64,000 bases of DNA from Dastarcus helophoroides (lineage: Eukaryota; Arthropoda; Insecta; Coleoptera; Bothrideridae): contig CM053329.1 of assembly GCA_028583605.1 (NCBI GenBank), positions 1,178,001 through 1,242,000 of the forward strand, written 5' to 3'. The notes under the pieces are model-generated. The model did not search any database. It saw only the letters and a list, made by a program, of their open reading frames with translations, and had not been told where the DNA came from. The translations under genes were made by a program, and so were the position numbers. Below, piece by piece: positions 1 through 11,302 of this stretch (the first letter of the stretch is position 1; every line of letters starts with the position of its first letter).

Positions 1-387
1 CGAGAGCGAAACATCCGTCAGGTTGGCCGTGTAAGCAACCAGAGTTGGCCCGCATTGTTTATATTTCGTGGCGCCAATCACCAGGAAAGAATTCCAATCT
101 CAGCTTGTCCCGGCTGCGGGGGACACTCTCCCAGCGTCACTCGGGCCTGGCGGAAGTGGATTGTTATTTCGATATTCCTGTTCAATTAATCGATACATCG
201 TTACCTGTTTTAACATTCGTTCAATTAATATTTTGAAGTGTGTGTTACCTTTTATTATCGTTATAATTTGTGTGTCGCTACCGTTATTAGTGTTTAAATT
301 ATGGAGGAGGAACACGAATCTAACAATATATTTATTCACTCACTTACTTGGATAATCCCAATCAGTGATGGCGCCAAGAGTGCCCCC
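1..387. other. unassigned segment, possibly retroelement LTR/leader
   Basis: This stretch is richer in G+C than its surroundings up to about 170 and then AT-rich. TGGCGCCAATCACC at 70-83 resembles a retroelement primer-binding site that follows an LTR end. An ATG at 301 opens only a short frame beginning MEEEHESNN. No protein domain is recognised. It may be the edge of an LTR element that starts outside the window; this is a weak guess. Confidence 0.25.
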
Positions 388-465
388 TAGTGTCCGACCG
401 AAACTGGTTTTTGCGATCGAATTTCGGCAACCGTCTTAGTTTCGGCCGAAACCGAAACCTTCTTA
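388..465. repeat. possible hAT terminal sequence
   Basis: TAGTGTCCGACCGAAACTGG is followed by several CCGAAAC/TTTCGG repeats. This repetitive GC-rich end lies just beyond the stop codon of the hAT transposase at 824-2265 and could be the 3' terminal inverted repeat plus subterminal repeats of that element. I do not find a matching opposite end, so the element is probably truncated on its other side. Confidence 0.35.
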
Positions 466-823
466 CAAGGATCACGTTTTGAAGGAAAAATAAAGAAAAC
501 GTTATTATAATCAGTCAGTTTTAATTTTTTTCTTTAAATCACATAGCTTTAAAAATGCTTTAAATAATAACTTAAAGACTTACCTAATATCAGAATAGTT
601 ATAGGTAAGTACTTAATATTTAAATAATAAACAAAACAATATAAATCACTTTTATCTTAGAACCAAATTAACTTCTAAACTTAATTCGTCATTTTGTATG
701 ACACTAGAACCAAAAACAAAAGCTAAACGACTTAATGATAAACTAATCGCAATCGTAATATTGCAAAACGCGATGACTAGATACTAATAATTTCAAGTAG
801 GTATCTGTAATTGTTATTTCTTA

Positions 824-2265
824 TTAATATTCATAGTTAAACAATCTTATATTATAGGTAAGAAACAATAGTTTATCAACATTTTCGCCTCTCAGATTGC
901 TCCTTCTGTCTGAATAAATTTGTCCAGCAGAACTAAATAATTGTTTACTGGAAACACTGGTCGGTGGAGCTGATAAAAATTTTAGTACCACCTTTTTTAA
1001 AGGCAGAAATGGACTAGAATCCTAGTAAGAATAAATATCTGCAATTCTCTGTAACCTAGGCTCTGACAAGTAGGCTTGAATAGTTAGCTTAATTTGGGAT
1101 AAACAATCACTGTTCTCCACACCAGAGGTTTCTATTAAGTTAAAAGAAAATTTATCATGGGCGTCCTACAGCCCTTCTGCTTTTTCGGAAGACGCTATTC
1201 TAATAAGATGGCTGTGGTTCTCCAAAATGACAGTTTTCACTTATTGTATCGCTAACATCGTCCGTGCAAATCCTCAAATGGTTTTCTATTTCCAAATTGG
1301 CAATGTCAACTTCATCAGAATTCAGATATGTTCTTTTAAGTGTTGAACTTATTAGAGCAGGATGTCCTTTGACCTATGCAAATCATCGATTCATTGATTC
1401 ATGCAACCGTGTTTTCATGTTTCTCATTATTTTGCTTTCATTTTCGTCTCTAGTTTGCAGCTTTCTATTTAATAGTGATATCAAAGAAATGCATGCGTTA
1501 TCATATGACAGATCAAGTGTAGCTTCATAAAAAAAATTTAGTACTTCAGTAAAATTCTTTACAATTTCCCAGTCCGAAGGCGAAAGAATGTCAATACGGC
1601 CATATTCCAAGCTGTATACATTTATAGCAGATAACATGTTGTAAGTACTGTTCCATCTAACTTCAATATCTTGAATTAAAGAGTGCACTGGTAATCCGCA
1701 ATGATTTTGACATTCAGCCAAATTTCTAGAAGCCTGCTCGCTTCGTTTTCCTCCTCCGAAAACAATGCATCTTTTACTACCAACTGTAATGAGTGTGACA
1801 TGCAGCCTAAAGATTCAAATTGACCCCGCATAGCGCTGACTATATTTTTTGAATTGGCACGCAAAAGTAGAAATTTTATTACCGATATTTCATTTGTCTA
1901 TCATTTCTCGTAATTTTTCTTCAATATATGATCGGGTGTGGTCATTCTCAAGTACTTGAGCACCTATTATAACTTTGAGGCGTTTTGATCCAACCATAAA
2001 ATGGCCAGTGAGACTTAAGAGTGAGCATATTTTACTAGGATTTGTCAATATATCACAAGTTCCACTGACCCACTCACATTTAGTATTCAAATCCTGTACT
2101 TTTTTTGTAACTTTTCGTAAGTTTGTGGAATAAAGTAGTTCTAAAATATTTTTTTGGTTTTAAATTGTACTTTTGGGGACCATAAGGATCTGTAAAATTA
2201 AGTCTTTTAAATGCCTCATTATCTACTAGAGTATGTGAATTATAAAAATATAATTTGTCATAAGT
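824..2265 (-). pseudogene. hAT transposase, ZBED-like, degraded
   Basis: Read on the minus strand in several frames this is a hAT-superfamily transposase. From the N-terminal side: VDNEAFKRLN and LKPKKYFRTTL near 2130-2225 (segment after the BED finger), ENDHTRSYIEEKLREMI near 1900, GCMSHSLQLVVKDAL near 1780-1820 (conserved C..H block), IQDIEVRWNSTYNML near 1630-1680 (conserved RW), and the C-terminal dimerisation block FLSAPPTSVSSKQLFSSAG with SDRRSNLRGENVDKLLFL near 850-985, ending at the stop at 824-826. Frameshifts separate the blocks, so it is not functional. The BED zinc finger that should precede it is missing on this strand; a BED fragment sits next to it on the + strand. Confidence 0.85.
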
Positions 2266-2269
2266 ATAT

Positions 2270-2366
2270 TTTTGGTAGCTTTGTCTGCTGCTTACAAATT
2301 ATGTAAAGTAAAATACAAATCAAGTGGAAACACTAGCAACCTAAAAGACCATATTAAAAGGAAACT
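2270..2366 (+). pseudogene. BED zinc-finger fragment of a hAT transposase
   Basis: The + strand encodes KLCKVKYKSSGNTSNLKDHI, a BED-type zinc finger of the kind found at the N-terminus of hAT transposases (C..C, then TSNL..H; the last histidine of the usual motif is not evident, the frame continues RKLNLYL). It abuts the N-terminal edge of the minus-strand hAT body but points the other way, so it is either an inverted piece of the same element or part of another copy. After about residue 30 the frame runs into a tandem repeat. Confidence 0.7.
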
Positions 2367-2369
2367 CAA

Positions 2370-2700
2370 TCTTTACTTGTTTTTCCGAAAAACTCATTTT
2401 CGGGTCGGAAATTCAAGCAAATTCCCCATTTTAAGTGTTTTGAGACAATGCAGTAAAATTTTACTCAAAACAGTGTCCTAGAAGTTTTTGGGGTTGCTGA
2501 TTAAAAATGTGAGGTCTGTTTTTTCGAAAAACTCATTTTTTGGTCGGAAAATCAAAAAAAAATCGCCATTTTAATGTTTTTCAAAGATTTTGAAATAATA
2601 CAACTTTTTTTTCATAAATTTATGTATCGAAGGGTTTTTGGGTCGACGATAAAGAAATTTGAGTTCTGTTTTTTCGGAAAAACCTTTCCATGATGGAAAA
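2370..2700. repeat. tandem repeat, about 138-bp unit, 2.5 diverged copies
   Basis: The phrase TTTTTCSGAAAAACTCATTTT followed by GGTCGGAAA recurs at about 2382, 2520 and (diverged) 2659, and each copy is followed by GTTTTTGGGTYG.TGAT. The spacing is about 138-140 bp. Low G+C, no coding potential. It looks like a short satellite-type array. Confidence 0.65.
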
Positions 2701-2870
2701 ATCAGGAAAATGTTGGCAAATTATTTGTAAAGATAATTAATCATTTTCAAGATTTTTTGAAGATTATTTTAATGTAATTATTTCAAAGTTTCTTCTTTAA
2801 GAAAAAAATAAATTCATAATTAAAGAAAACTTGTTGGAAATGAATGGTTGAAAATATTTGTATATGGGAG
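2701..2870. other. anonymous AT-rich DNA
   Basis: Nothing recognisable apart from AT-rich simple sequence between the tandem repeat and the pogo-like end. Confidence 0.4.
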
Positions 2871-4093
2871 ACTGGGGTATTTTGGACCACAGGGAATCGG
2901 GGACCAGCGTTACATTTTTTTCTCTAGCAGTGTTTGACAGCTGCAAATAACTGTCATCGGCTTGTCTCATATTAAACTCATTTTCCCTTCAATGCTCGAC
3001 TTGGATACACGCAATGTTACTTCGCTTTAATAGCAAATAGAAATGTGATACCTCGAAAAAAATTTTTTTTACTTTATGTTTCGTTTCATTTGACCACTTT
3101 TTCGAGAATTCAAGTAAATGTGTTCATAATATTCGCGGAATTTTAAGCCTTCAAAACAGACAAGAAATTTTACATTAGGTTTGCATTTTGTTACTCATAT
3201 GCTGCCAGATTGTAAAACAGAGCGTTCGGGGAATTACGGACTACTTTTCCCGGGGTAATACGAACACAAGCTAAATTGGCGTATTTTGCGTCAAATGCGT
3301 GATTTTTCGCCAATCTCCAATGTTTTGTGGTAATTTCTCAAATGTAAGTATATACAATGTTGAAGTTAAGGGCTCTTCTGTAGAGATTCGAACATATTTA
3401 TAATTTCGAATATTCAAAACGTTATTCGGTGATATCGCTTCGCTCTCAATTAAGGGTACGGACAGAGTAAAGGCAGGTTTCCTACTTCTGGTTATCAGCT
3501 CCAAAAATTGCGTGTTATTTCATGTGAGCATTCAAATTAAAAGCGGCGTTTTTATTCTGTGTGCCTACTTCTAATAACACACGTATTTTTTGGGGCCGGT
3601 AACATGCTTTTACCCCGTCTGTACCCTAAGAATACATTCGAGTTAGAGACGATATATTCGAAAAAACAAAACTGTTTTTTCGCTTTCTTTATGAATAAAT
3701 GGTGAACATTTCCGCTTTCCGCTTCTTTTTAATACTGCTTACGTGGAAAAAAGGAGCTAAAGTAAACAATTATCTTTTTCAGCTACCATTCCGCGTTATT
3801 ACGATAAAAATTAAAAATTAATTGATTTCGACAATATATTTTGAAGGCGATGAAGCAGGTAAAAATTCACAAGAGCTCACCCCGGCAAGTTTCAATCGCG
3901 CTCAAAATTCCAAAAACCAATTTGATAGGGTATATGTGAGTTTTGATAAGACGAAGATCGACCTTACTACTGCTGACGTAGCAGTAATGCAGAAGTTGCT
4001 GAAAGAATGTACGACGGCCGGTAAAAAAGGATGAGTCGTGTTGATTTTATGTGTTTTTTTTCATTTGAACACAAATAATATCATTTTTTTTAG

Positions 4094-5264
4094 ATCTTCA
4101 ATGTAGAGCAAGAAAGAGCGCTGTTCAAATAGATTCTCAAGGCCAGCCACATTTACTATGGATTAAGTTTAAAGCAGCTACAAAAACTTGTATATGAATT
4201 TACTAAAGTTATTGGCATTTCGTATCCAGGTTCATGAGAAGCCAATGGGGAGGCAAGTTCGGACTAGCAATTGTCCTTGATGAATCGTCACAGGTGCGAA
4301 CACCTGAGCAAGTGAATCAACACCGTGCCAAGTCCTTCAACAAAAACAACGTCAATACTTTCTTCAACAATCTGTCCTCTGTGCTCGATTCCACACCTTT
4401 CGAACCGCAGCGCATCTGGAATTTGGATGAGACTGGGTTGCCGACTGTACCCACTAAAGTTATTAAAATTATTTCCCATAAAGGCAAGAAACGAGTCGGA
4501 ACTTTGACTTCGGCCGAGAAAGGCACAAATGTGACTTTCGTATTGTCTGTTAGTGCATCAGGCCAATCGATTCTTCCATTTTACCTCTTTCCACGAGAAA
4601 ATATGAAAAAGTCGTGTATGACGCATTATACACACGGTGCAGTTGGTATCGCAAACGGTTCTGGCTGGATGACATTCGATGAAATTCCCAGATATTTTTC
4701 AGCATTTTATCAAACACACTGGCGCGAATAAGGATGTACTAACTCTTCTGTTTCTCGACAATCGCACCTTGCATTTGTCGATTGAAGCTATTGAATTGGC
4801 GATTACTCACAGTATTACAATGCTGTTATTCCCTGCCCATTGTACGCATCGGATGCAGCCTCTTGATATCTCCATTTTTGGTCCTTTCAAAACCATGTAC
4901 AACGTCAAATGTGATGCTTGGGAGAAATCGAATGTCGGTGTTATTTTTGATTTGCATCATGTGCCACTCATTGCCGATCAATGTCTCGATCATACCGTCA
5001 CGCGGAAAAACATCAAGGCTGGATTCAGAGCGGCAGGCATTTTTCCATTCAATGCACATGTTTTTAGGGAAGTTGACTTTGTCGCTTCCCAAGTGAGTGG
5101 CGAAAATTTGTGTGACGATGATGAAGAGGATGTCGATAACCAGCGTCGCATTATTGTCTTGAGATGACATGTTAACCGATGCGCATGAAGAAATATCAAC
5201 ACCCGAACCTTCAACAAGCATTGCAACTTCAACGAATGTTGCATCGGCTTCTCACCTTTAGGCT
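4094..5264 (+). pseudogene. pogo-like transposase (CENP-B HTH + DDE_1), frameshifted
   Basis: Begins with a CENP-B-type HTH: IFNVEQERALF, then after an in-frame stop YYGLSLKQLQKLVYEF and KVIGISYP (4094-4230). A frame change leads to the DDE_1 domain: RTPEQVNQHRAKSFNKNNV, then IWNLDETGLPTVPTKV (first catalytic Asp, near 4425), GTLTSAEKGTNVTFVLSVSA, FYLFPRE, SGWM; after another frameshift at about 4690, LLFLDNRTLH carries the second Asp in the altered context DNR rather than the usual DNH, and HRMQPLDISIFGPFK holds the third Asp. A stop follows at 5165 and the frame then shifts to MLTDAHEEISTPEPS up to the hAT insertion. TTTTTTTTAG just before 4094 could be a splice acceptor or chance. Non-functional. 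Confidence 0.85.
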
Positions 5265-7340
5265 GTGGCGGCTGGTGAATTTTTGACAGGGGGTGCGCAG
5301 ATTCAAAAAATATTAATAGTTAAGAGTTTAGGTGACTCCAAAGCCGCAGCAAGTTATTAAATTTAAGAGAAACAAAAATGATACGAAAGGTGTGATATTT
5401 AATAGTATTTTTACGAATTATATTTAATTACCACCTTATAACCTCCAAAATATTTTCAAGTTATCATCTCTAAATTATATTCAAACAAAAAACAATATCG
5501 ACATTTCTGAGCCCCTTTAAAGCACTCTGTACGGTTGCACCTTGCTACCGCTTTACGTTACTTAATTAAATTTATTTGCTTTCATTTGAATTTCATTATT
5601 TTTTAATGAAAACTGCATTGGAAGATAAAATGTATTTTATTACAAAATTCTAATTAAACTATACAAAAACATAAAAAAATTAAATTATTTTTTATAAATA
5701 AAATCCGCTCTACGATCTTTTAAAGAAATAAAGTGTTCTATTACTTCTTCATCAAAATTGTCTATCTCCTGCACCATATTTTTGTTGATGGGCATCATCG
5801 TATTGCGTAAGAAACTCTTAATTCTTTTACGCGTTCTGATTCTGCAGTTGGCATTGGCGTTGTTAAAATTATATTTAGTAATTTTACTGTTTCAGAAAAT
5901 GTTTTAGTTCAATTATTTTCTGACATAAATGAGAATAAATTAACGGCACCAATAATATCAACAAAATCCGATCTTGAATAAATAACTGTCAGTTCTGTTT
6001 TCAATCGAGGCGCACATACGTGTGGATAAGCAGAAGTCACAGTTTCGAAAATACTAACTGAAAAAGTAGTTGCAAGTCTTTTAGATAGTTGATTGTTAAA
6101 TAGTTCAGTAGCTAGAATGTGTCCACGGTACGAAAATCTCTCCTTCATTTGTGTTATGATTACGTCGCAGATTTCTTTGGCATATCATTTTTTTGTAAAT
6201 AATCATCACTTCTTTTCCTTCTTTTGATTGGAAAGTTTGTATTGACGCGTTTCTCAATGTCTTCTGTTTCATTTATAATGGTAGAAATGGTGTTTTCAAA
6301 ATTAATTATGTCTTTTTGCAGCTGTATACTGTCTTTATTTCTCGACTGAATTTGATTATAAAGTACGTCGACGTGTGGAAGAATTTTGTGAAACAACGTC
6401 AACCAAAACATAAATTCTATCTTCTAAAGCTCGTCTGAAGCCGGAAGCTTCATTTAAAGTTGCACCATTTGTACATCATTCTTCTATTTTTTCAAATACT
6501 TCTATTAGCTCTTCCCGGTTTTCATACACAGTATTTACTGTTCTAATATTATAATTCCACCGAGTTCCTGCCACCTTGGGCAGTCTCTGTTTGACAATTT
6601 CTTCTAAGACATCACATCAATTAGATGAATTTGAAAAAAAAAGCAGGAATAGCCGACAGGTTATTAAAAAATACACGAACTTTGGAATGTTGCAATGCTG
6701 CTTTCTGCATTATAAGATTAAGCTGGTGAGCATAACAGTGAATATAATGGGCATAAGGATATTTTGATTTAATTTGAGTCTGCACTCCGTTTATAGAGCC
6801 ACTCATAAAGTTTGCACCATCGTAAGTTTGTGTAACTAATTTGTGAGGTTTTGCAAAGTTAAAGGGTCCAGTTTTTCTTCGATACATTCTGTTATGCCTT
6901 TGGCGGATTTGTCTTTAAGTCTCTTAAATCCCCAAAAGTTCTTACAAATTGCACCATTACGTACATATCTAAATATCAATACCACCAATACTAATTAGTT
7001 ACGTCTGTAGTTTCGTCACGTTGAACAGACAGAAATTCTGAATCTTTAATTTGTCTACTGATTTCATCTCTGCAAACCGCCAGTATAGAATCTAATATTT
7101 CATTTTTGACGTTTCCCTAAAAAACGGTTGCAGTTTTGAAATGTTCTCTTCTATAATATAATGAAATAAAAGGTTTGCGTACTTTATTCCAAGTCACTCA
7201 CAAGTATTAATTAGTTAGTATATCATTACTTTGTGCTTAAAAATGAGATAAATCCAAATCTTTTACATTAAATAGAAAAGAATAGATCGCTCATTTCACG
7301 AGGAGCGCGCGCTCTCGCGCTCTTTAAAACCAGCCGCCAC
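5265..7340. mobile_element. hAT transposon (ZMYM1-like) nested in the pogo-like element
   Basis: Ends are inverted: TGGCGGCTGGT at 5266-5276 and ACCAGCCGCCA at 7329-7339. Flanks are TTTAGGCT (5257-5264) and CTGAGGCT (7340-7347), a degraded 8-bp target duplication (6 of 8 identical) as expected for hAT. The two flanks rejoin into one pogo-like reading frame (…SASHL then AEDLRDELKVV), which proves the insertion. The first 300 bp recur at 28221-28527. The transposase runs on the minus strand. Confidence 0.88.
5690..7190 (-). pseudogene. hAT transposase, ZMYM1-like (DUF4371 type), degraded
   Basis: Minus-strand blocks in order from 7190 down: KNEILDSILAVCRDEIS and QIKDSEFLSVQRDETTDV (7000-7100), YVRNGAICKNFWGFKRLKDK (6905-6965), QTYDGANFMSGSINGVQTQ and AHYIHCYAHQLNLIMQKAAL (6690-6840, with the conserved YDGA and HCYAHQLNL motifs), then QMKERFSYRGHILATELF and RLKTELTVIYSRSDFVD (5950-6150), and PMPTAESERVK near 5830 followed by a frameshift and NFDEEVIEHFISLKDRR to a stop near 5690. 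This order is typical of transposases related to vertebrate ZMYM1 proteins. Frameshifts and in-frame stops make it inactive. Confidence 0.85.
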
Positions 7341-7342
7341 TG

Positions 7343-7611
7343 AGGCTGAAGATCTTCGAGATGAATTAAAGGTTGTTGGACCAATGAAAATTGGCACACC
7401 AGACAAGAAATCAAATCGTGGTCGTAAGTCAATAAAATCAGACGTTTTAACATTGCCAGAGGTTGTAACTGAGTTTCGTGAGAAGGCTGATAAGAAGCAA
7501 AAGAGATTGAGGAAGAAACGTGATGAACCATCATTGAAAAAGCAAAAAGATCGTGGCAAATCGAAGAACCCGTCTTCAGTTAATAGAGACACCAATTTTT
7601 GCATAATTTAA
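7343..7611 (+). pseudogene. C-terminal part of the pogo-like transposase
   Basis: Continues the reading frame cut at 5264: AEDLRDELKVVGPMKIG, TPDKKSNRGRKSIKSDVLTL and then a lysine-rich tail ending at 7611. A short RGRK…LT block near the C-terminus is usual in pogo/Tigger transposases. The charged tail (EKADKKQKRLRKKRDEP) may be a nuclear localisation or DNA-contact segment. The open frame from 7384 is uninterrupted, in contrast to the upstream part. Confidence 0.7.
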
Positions 7612-7639
7612 AGTTTAAATAATAATAATAATGATAAGA

Positions 7640-10600
7640 AGAAGAAAGTTTTTCTACCATATCTTTCCATTTTTAATCGATTTACAAAGTGGACTTTTCT
7701 GAAAAACTGTGAAAACTCTTAAAAATGTTCGTAAATATTCAGACTTTTTGGTATTCTGTTTTTCTTGTAATTTTTATTGAAAATTAATTGTTACATTTTT
7801 TTTAATTTTTACCATTTGATAATTCCTACTTTTTCTGAAAATCTAAATTTTTTCAAAACTGGACTTTTGACTTTTTCAAGTTTCGACTTTTTCTAAATTT
7901 CAACTTTGTAATTCTTTTTGGAAAATTGTAATTTTTTTATTGAAAATTTCGATTCTTAATAATTTCGACTGGTTTTTATTTAAATGTTAACTATTTTTCA
8001 AATTTTCGACTTTTTTTGCAAAGTTTTGATTATTTTTTGATTTTGTTTGTTGAAAATTTCGCTACTTCTTAATTTTCGAAGTTCTATGAAAATTTCGATT
8101 TTTTTGAAATTTTATGAAATGTTCGACATTTTTTCAAAATTTCAATTTGTTTCACTTTAATTCAAAATTTTAACTACCAAAAATTTAAACTTTTTCCAAA
8201 ATTTTATCTTCTCAATATTTCGACTTTTGAAAATGTTTTCATGCTTCCGGTCTCGAAAACTTTGGTTTTTATAGAAAAGTTGAGTGCAAATTTCCCAACT
8301 ATTCAAAATTAAAATTTTTCCAAAATTTCAAATCATTTCGTAAATTCGATAAAAATTGTCAAATCTTTTGCAAATTTTTATATTTTTTAAATTTCGACTA
8401 TAAAATTTCAACTTTTTCTTTTTGAAAACTTTTTCTTTTGCAAAATTTTGACTTCTTTTGGAAATTTGAAAGATTTTGAACATTTTGGCCTTATCAACAA
8501 ATTTCGACTTTCTTTATTGAAAATTTTAACCCTTTCTTAAATCTACACTTTTTTGAAATTTTCGAGTTTTTATTTTAATTCCCATTTTGTTCAAAATTCC
8601 GGCCTTTTTCAAATGTTCGAATTTTTCAAAATTTAATAATTTTCCAAAATTTAAAATTTTCGGAAAACCTAAAAATTTTTACTATTTTTTTAATTTCACT
8701 ATTTTCAAAATTTTAACATTTTTTACAAACTGTCGATCCTTTATTTAAAAATTGTGATTTTTTTGTCAGACATTTCTTAAAACCTTTTATTGAAATTTTC
8801 GACTAATATTTCGTAAAATTGATACTCCATTTCAAAACTTCGATTTTTTTCAAAATTTCGACTCTTTTTGAAAACTTTTTTGAAACTTTTTGAAAAAGTT
8901 AGAACTTTTTTTAAAATTTTATTTATACATTTTTTAAACATCTTCAATTAAATCTTCGACTTAAAAGAAAAAATTCTTTTTAAATTGGGACTATTGAAAA
9001 TTTCGACTTTTTTCAAATTTTTCCTTTTCAAAATTTCAACTTTTTTGATTATTTCGAATTTTTCGATAATTACGAGTTTTCTCCAATATTCAAAAAATTT
9101 AGTTTCTTTAAAATTTAATTAAAAACTCTGCAATTTATTTTAAAGGTCGATATTTTTCCAAAGATTCGTCTTTTATTCACCTTCCCAAAATGATTGAAAA
9201 TGGACCATTTTAAAAATTGAAATTTTTTTTCGAAATCATTATTTCCCTCTGAAAATTTTACTTTCTAGGCAAAATTTCATAGTTTTTTAAGATTTGACTT
9301 TTTTAAAACATTCGACTTTTCTGATAACTTTGGCTTTATTTTTAGCTTTTGGTAATATTTTTCTTTTTAAATTTATATTTTTTGAGACAAATTTCGAAAT
9401 ATCACTTGAATTTAAAAAAATCAATAGCAAACATTGTTATTTTTAAAATTGTGCAAAGTTTTGAAACAAATTTCCAAACAAACTTGCCTTTTATGTAGGT
9501 ACAAATAAATTGGCAAATTTTGAATTTTAATCACAAAAAATTGGCTTCAAGCTGGAATATTTGATTTTTGAAATTTCTCTGGAACTTCAGAATTACTAGA
9601 AAAAAATTAAATTAGAACAATAAATTGTTAATGAATTTTTTTTTAACATTTTGATTAATTTTAATTTCGAAATTTTGCGACTCGTCTAGAAATATTAACT
9701 CTTTTTCTCAAAAATTTCAATAATTCCCACTTTAAAAGTCGAAATTATAAGAATACTTTTGACAACTAATTTATTTGAAAAAAATTTTCTTTAATTCCGA
9801 AAATGTTATTTTTTTTAATGTTGTTTAAAAATAAGAAATTTTAACTTTTTCGAGAAATATGATCTGCTTTCTCTTGAAATTGTGAGTTTAATCTTTAAAT
9901 TTCGATCCTTTTTTATCGAAATTTGAATTTTAAATTCGAACTTGAGAATTTCAAGAATAAATTTAACATTTCTAGAAAGATTGGAAATTTCGATTCAGAA
10001 TTTTTCTTTCGTCCTACAAGATTCATTTTTTCTTGAAATTTCAATATTTTCCCCAAAGTTTTCTTATTTTTCCGCAGATTTGAAGTTTATTTTCCCTAAA
10101 TTTATACTTAATAATTTTCAGTTGCTTATCAGAATTACAAAATAAAATGAACTTTACATATTAAAATTTCGTTAAAAAATTTTAAATTTTCAAAACAAAT
10201 TAGATAGAAATCAACATTTCTACAAGAAAAAAAAATTTTAAAGACAAGAAAGATCTCCAGGAAAAGTCGAAATTTCAAAAAAAAAATTCTTTGTATAAAA
10301 TCTTTCGAGAAAAACACAAATTTCATAGGAAAAATAAGCAAAATTGAAATATCTTTACAAAAAAGTCGACATTTCTTGTTTTTTCCAAAATGTTGAAATT
10401 TTTATAGAGCTTTCAGGGTTTTTTCAAACTTTTTTGTCAAAACTACAAAATAAAATAAACTTTAAATTGTGAAAGTGTCGTGAAAATAACTTGACATTTT
10501 TAAAGCAAATTAGAGGAACATAAAGAAAAATCTGGAGATGTTGGAATTTTAGAAGAAATTTTAAGTACAACACTTTCAGGAAAAATGGAAATTTCGAGAA

Positions 10601-11095
10601 CATTTCTGTTCATAAAATATTTAGGAAAAAAATGGAAGCTTTGCAAAAAAAAATCAAAATTTTCTTTAAAAAACGAAATATTTCAAAAAAAACTCAAAAT
10701 TTTTATACAGAATGAGATTTGAGGTAAAAATTCGAAGATACCGTATTAACTTGTTTTTCAGAAAAATAGTAAAATGCGAGATGAGTTGAATTTAGATTAT
10801 TTTTGAAAATGTAATTATTTTCTCAAAATATTGACATTCTCAAAGAAATTTGAGTTTTTTTTAACATTTTAATTCCTGCTCGAAATATTGATTTCTTCCT
10901 CAAAACTTTTACAAAAATTGTTTTTTGAAAATGTGATTTTGATCAAAAATAAAAATAAAATACGTTTTTAAATGTCGTAACTTCGTGAAAGAAACCTAAA
11001 ATTTCTATAAAAAGAAATCAGAGAAAATTTAAAATTTCTACAAAAAATTGGGTAATGAAAATTGTTCAGAAAATTTTGAGAAAAAAAATCTCGTA
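7640..11095. repeat. 3.4-kb degenerate low-complexity tract (TTTCGACTTTTT / AAAATTTCGAAA)
   Basis: Built almost entirely from variants of TTTTCAAAATTTCGACTTTT with no fixed period. From 7640 to about 9900 the + strand is T-rich with TTTCGACTTTTT as the recurring phrase; from about 10140 to 11095 it is A-rich (GAAATTTCGAAAAA). No coding region: the few open frames are chance products. The same type of sequence recurs at 12880-13578, 15564-16090, 21300-21910, 22600-22760, 57180-58150 and 60320-60760. Confidence 0.75.
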
Positions 11096-11134
11096 AGCGA
11101 AATTGGGGGTGCTGCAGTTCTACAGTGCCTATAA

Positions 11135-11148
11135 GCCAGCCGTCACTG
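11135..11148. repeat. hAT-like terminal inverted repeat
   Basis: GCCAGCCGTCACTG matches the end ACCAGCCGCCACTG of the hAT at 7329-7342 in 12 of 14 positions, in the same orientation. It marks the right end of a second hAT copy or of a non-autonomous derivative; the left partner is not visible, so the element body may lie in the low-complexity tract. Confidence 0.4.
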
Positions 11149-11263
11149 GTTTACTACGTACAAGCAATGAGTTTTCCGGGAAAACCAACCATCTAGGATG
11201 CATTTCCGAGGCAATTTGCGTTAATTTTTCCGACTTCAGAAATTTCTTCGCCAAACATCCCAT

Positions 11264-11302
11264 TTAGGGGGTTAGGTTAGGTTAGGTTAGTTAGTTAGTT
11301 AG
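11264..11302. repeat. short interstitial TTAGG-like tract
   Basis: TTAGGGGGTTAGGTTAGGTT at 11264 is followed by AGGTTAG and then (TTAG)3. TTAGG is the ancestral insect telomere unit. The tract is short and internal, about 630 bp upstream of the pyrophosphatase start codon, so it is an interstitial repeat and not a chromosome end. Confidence 0.75.

Larger units (their letters stand above)
2873..7611 (+). mobile_element. pogo-like DNA transposon, interrupted by a nested hAT
   Basis: The left end GGGAGACTGGGGTATTTTGG at about 2874 resembles the ends of pogo/Tigger-type elements in this window (compare 58306 and 54600). It is followed by about 1.2 kb of non-coding leader, then transposase blocks at 4094-5260 and again at 7343-7611. 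The interruption at 5265-7340 is a separate hAT element. No matching right-hand inverted terminus is visible after 7611, where the sequence passes into low-complexity repeats, so the 3' end is lost or unrecognised. Confidence 0.7.

Noticed and set aside
68..355. 95-codon + frame at the left edge
   Set aside because: No domain; overlapping frames of similar length on both strands in a segment that looks like retroelement leader.
3271..3504. 77-codon minus frame in the pogo-like leader
   Set aside because: Lies in the non-coding 5' part of the element on the opposite strand, no domain.
3822..4034. 70-codon + frame upstream of the pogo HTH as an N-terminal exon
   Set aside because: GTAAAA at 4020 and the TTTTAG at 4093 could splice, but the sequence does not resemble the expected psq-type HTH.
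9942..10341. Phe-rich frames in the low-complexity tract
   Set aside because: Produced by T-rich or A-rich composition on either strand.
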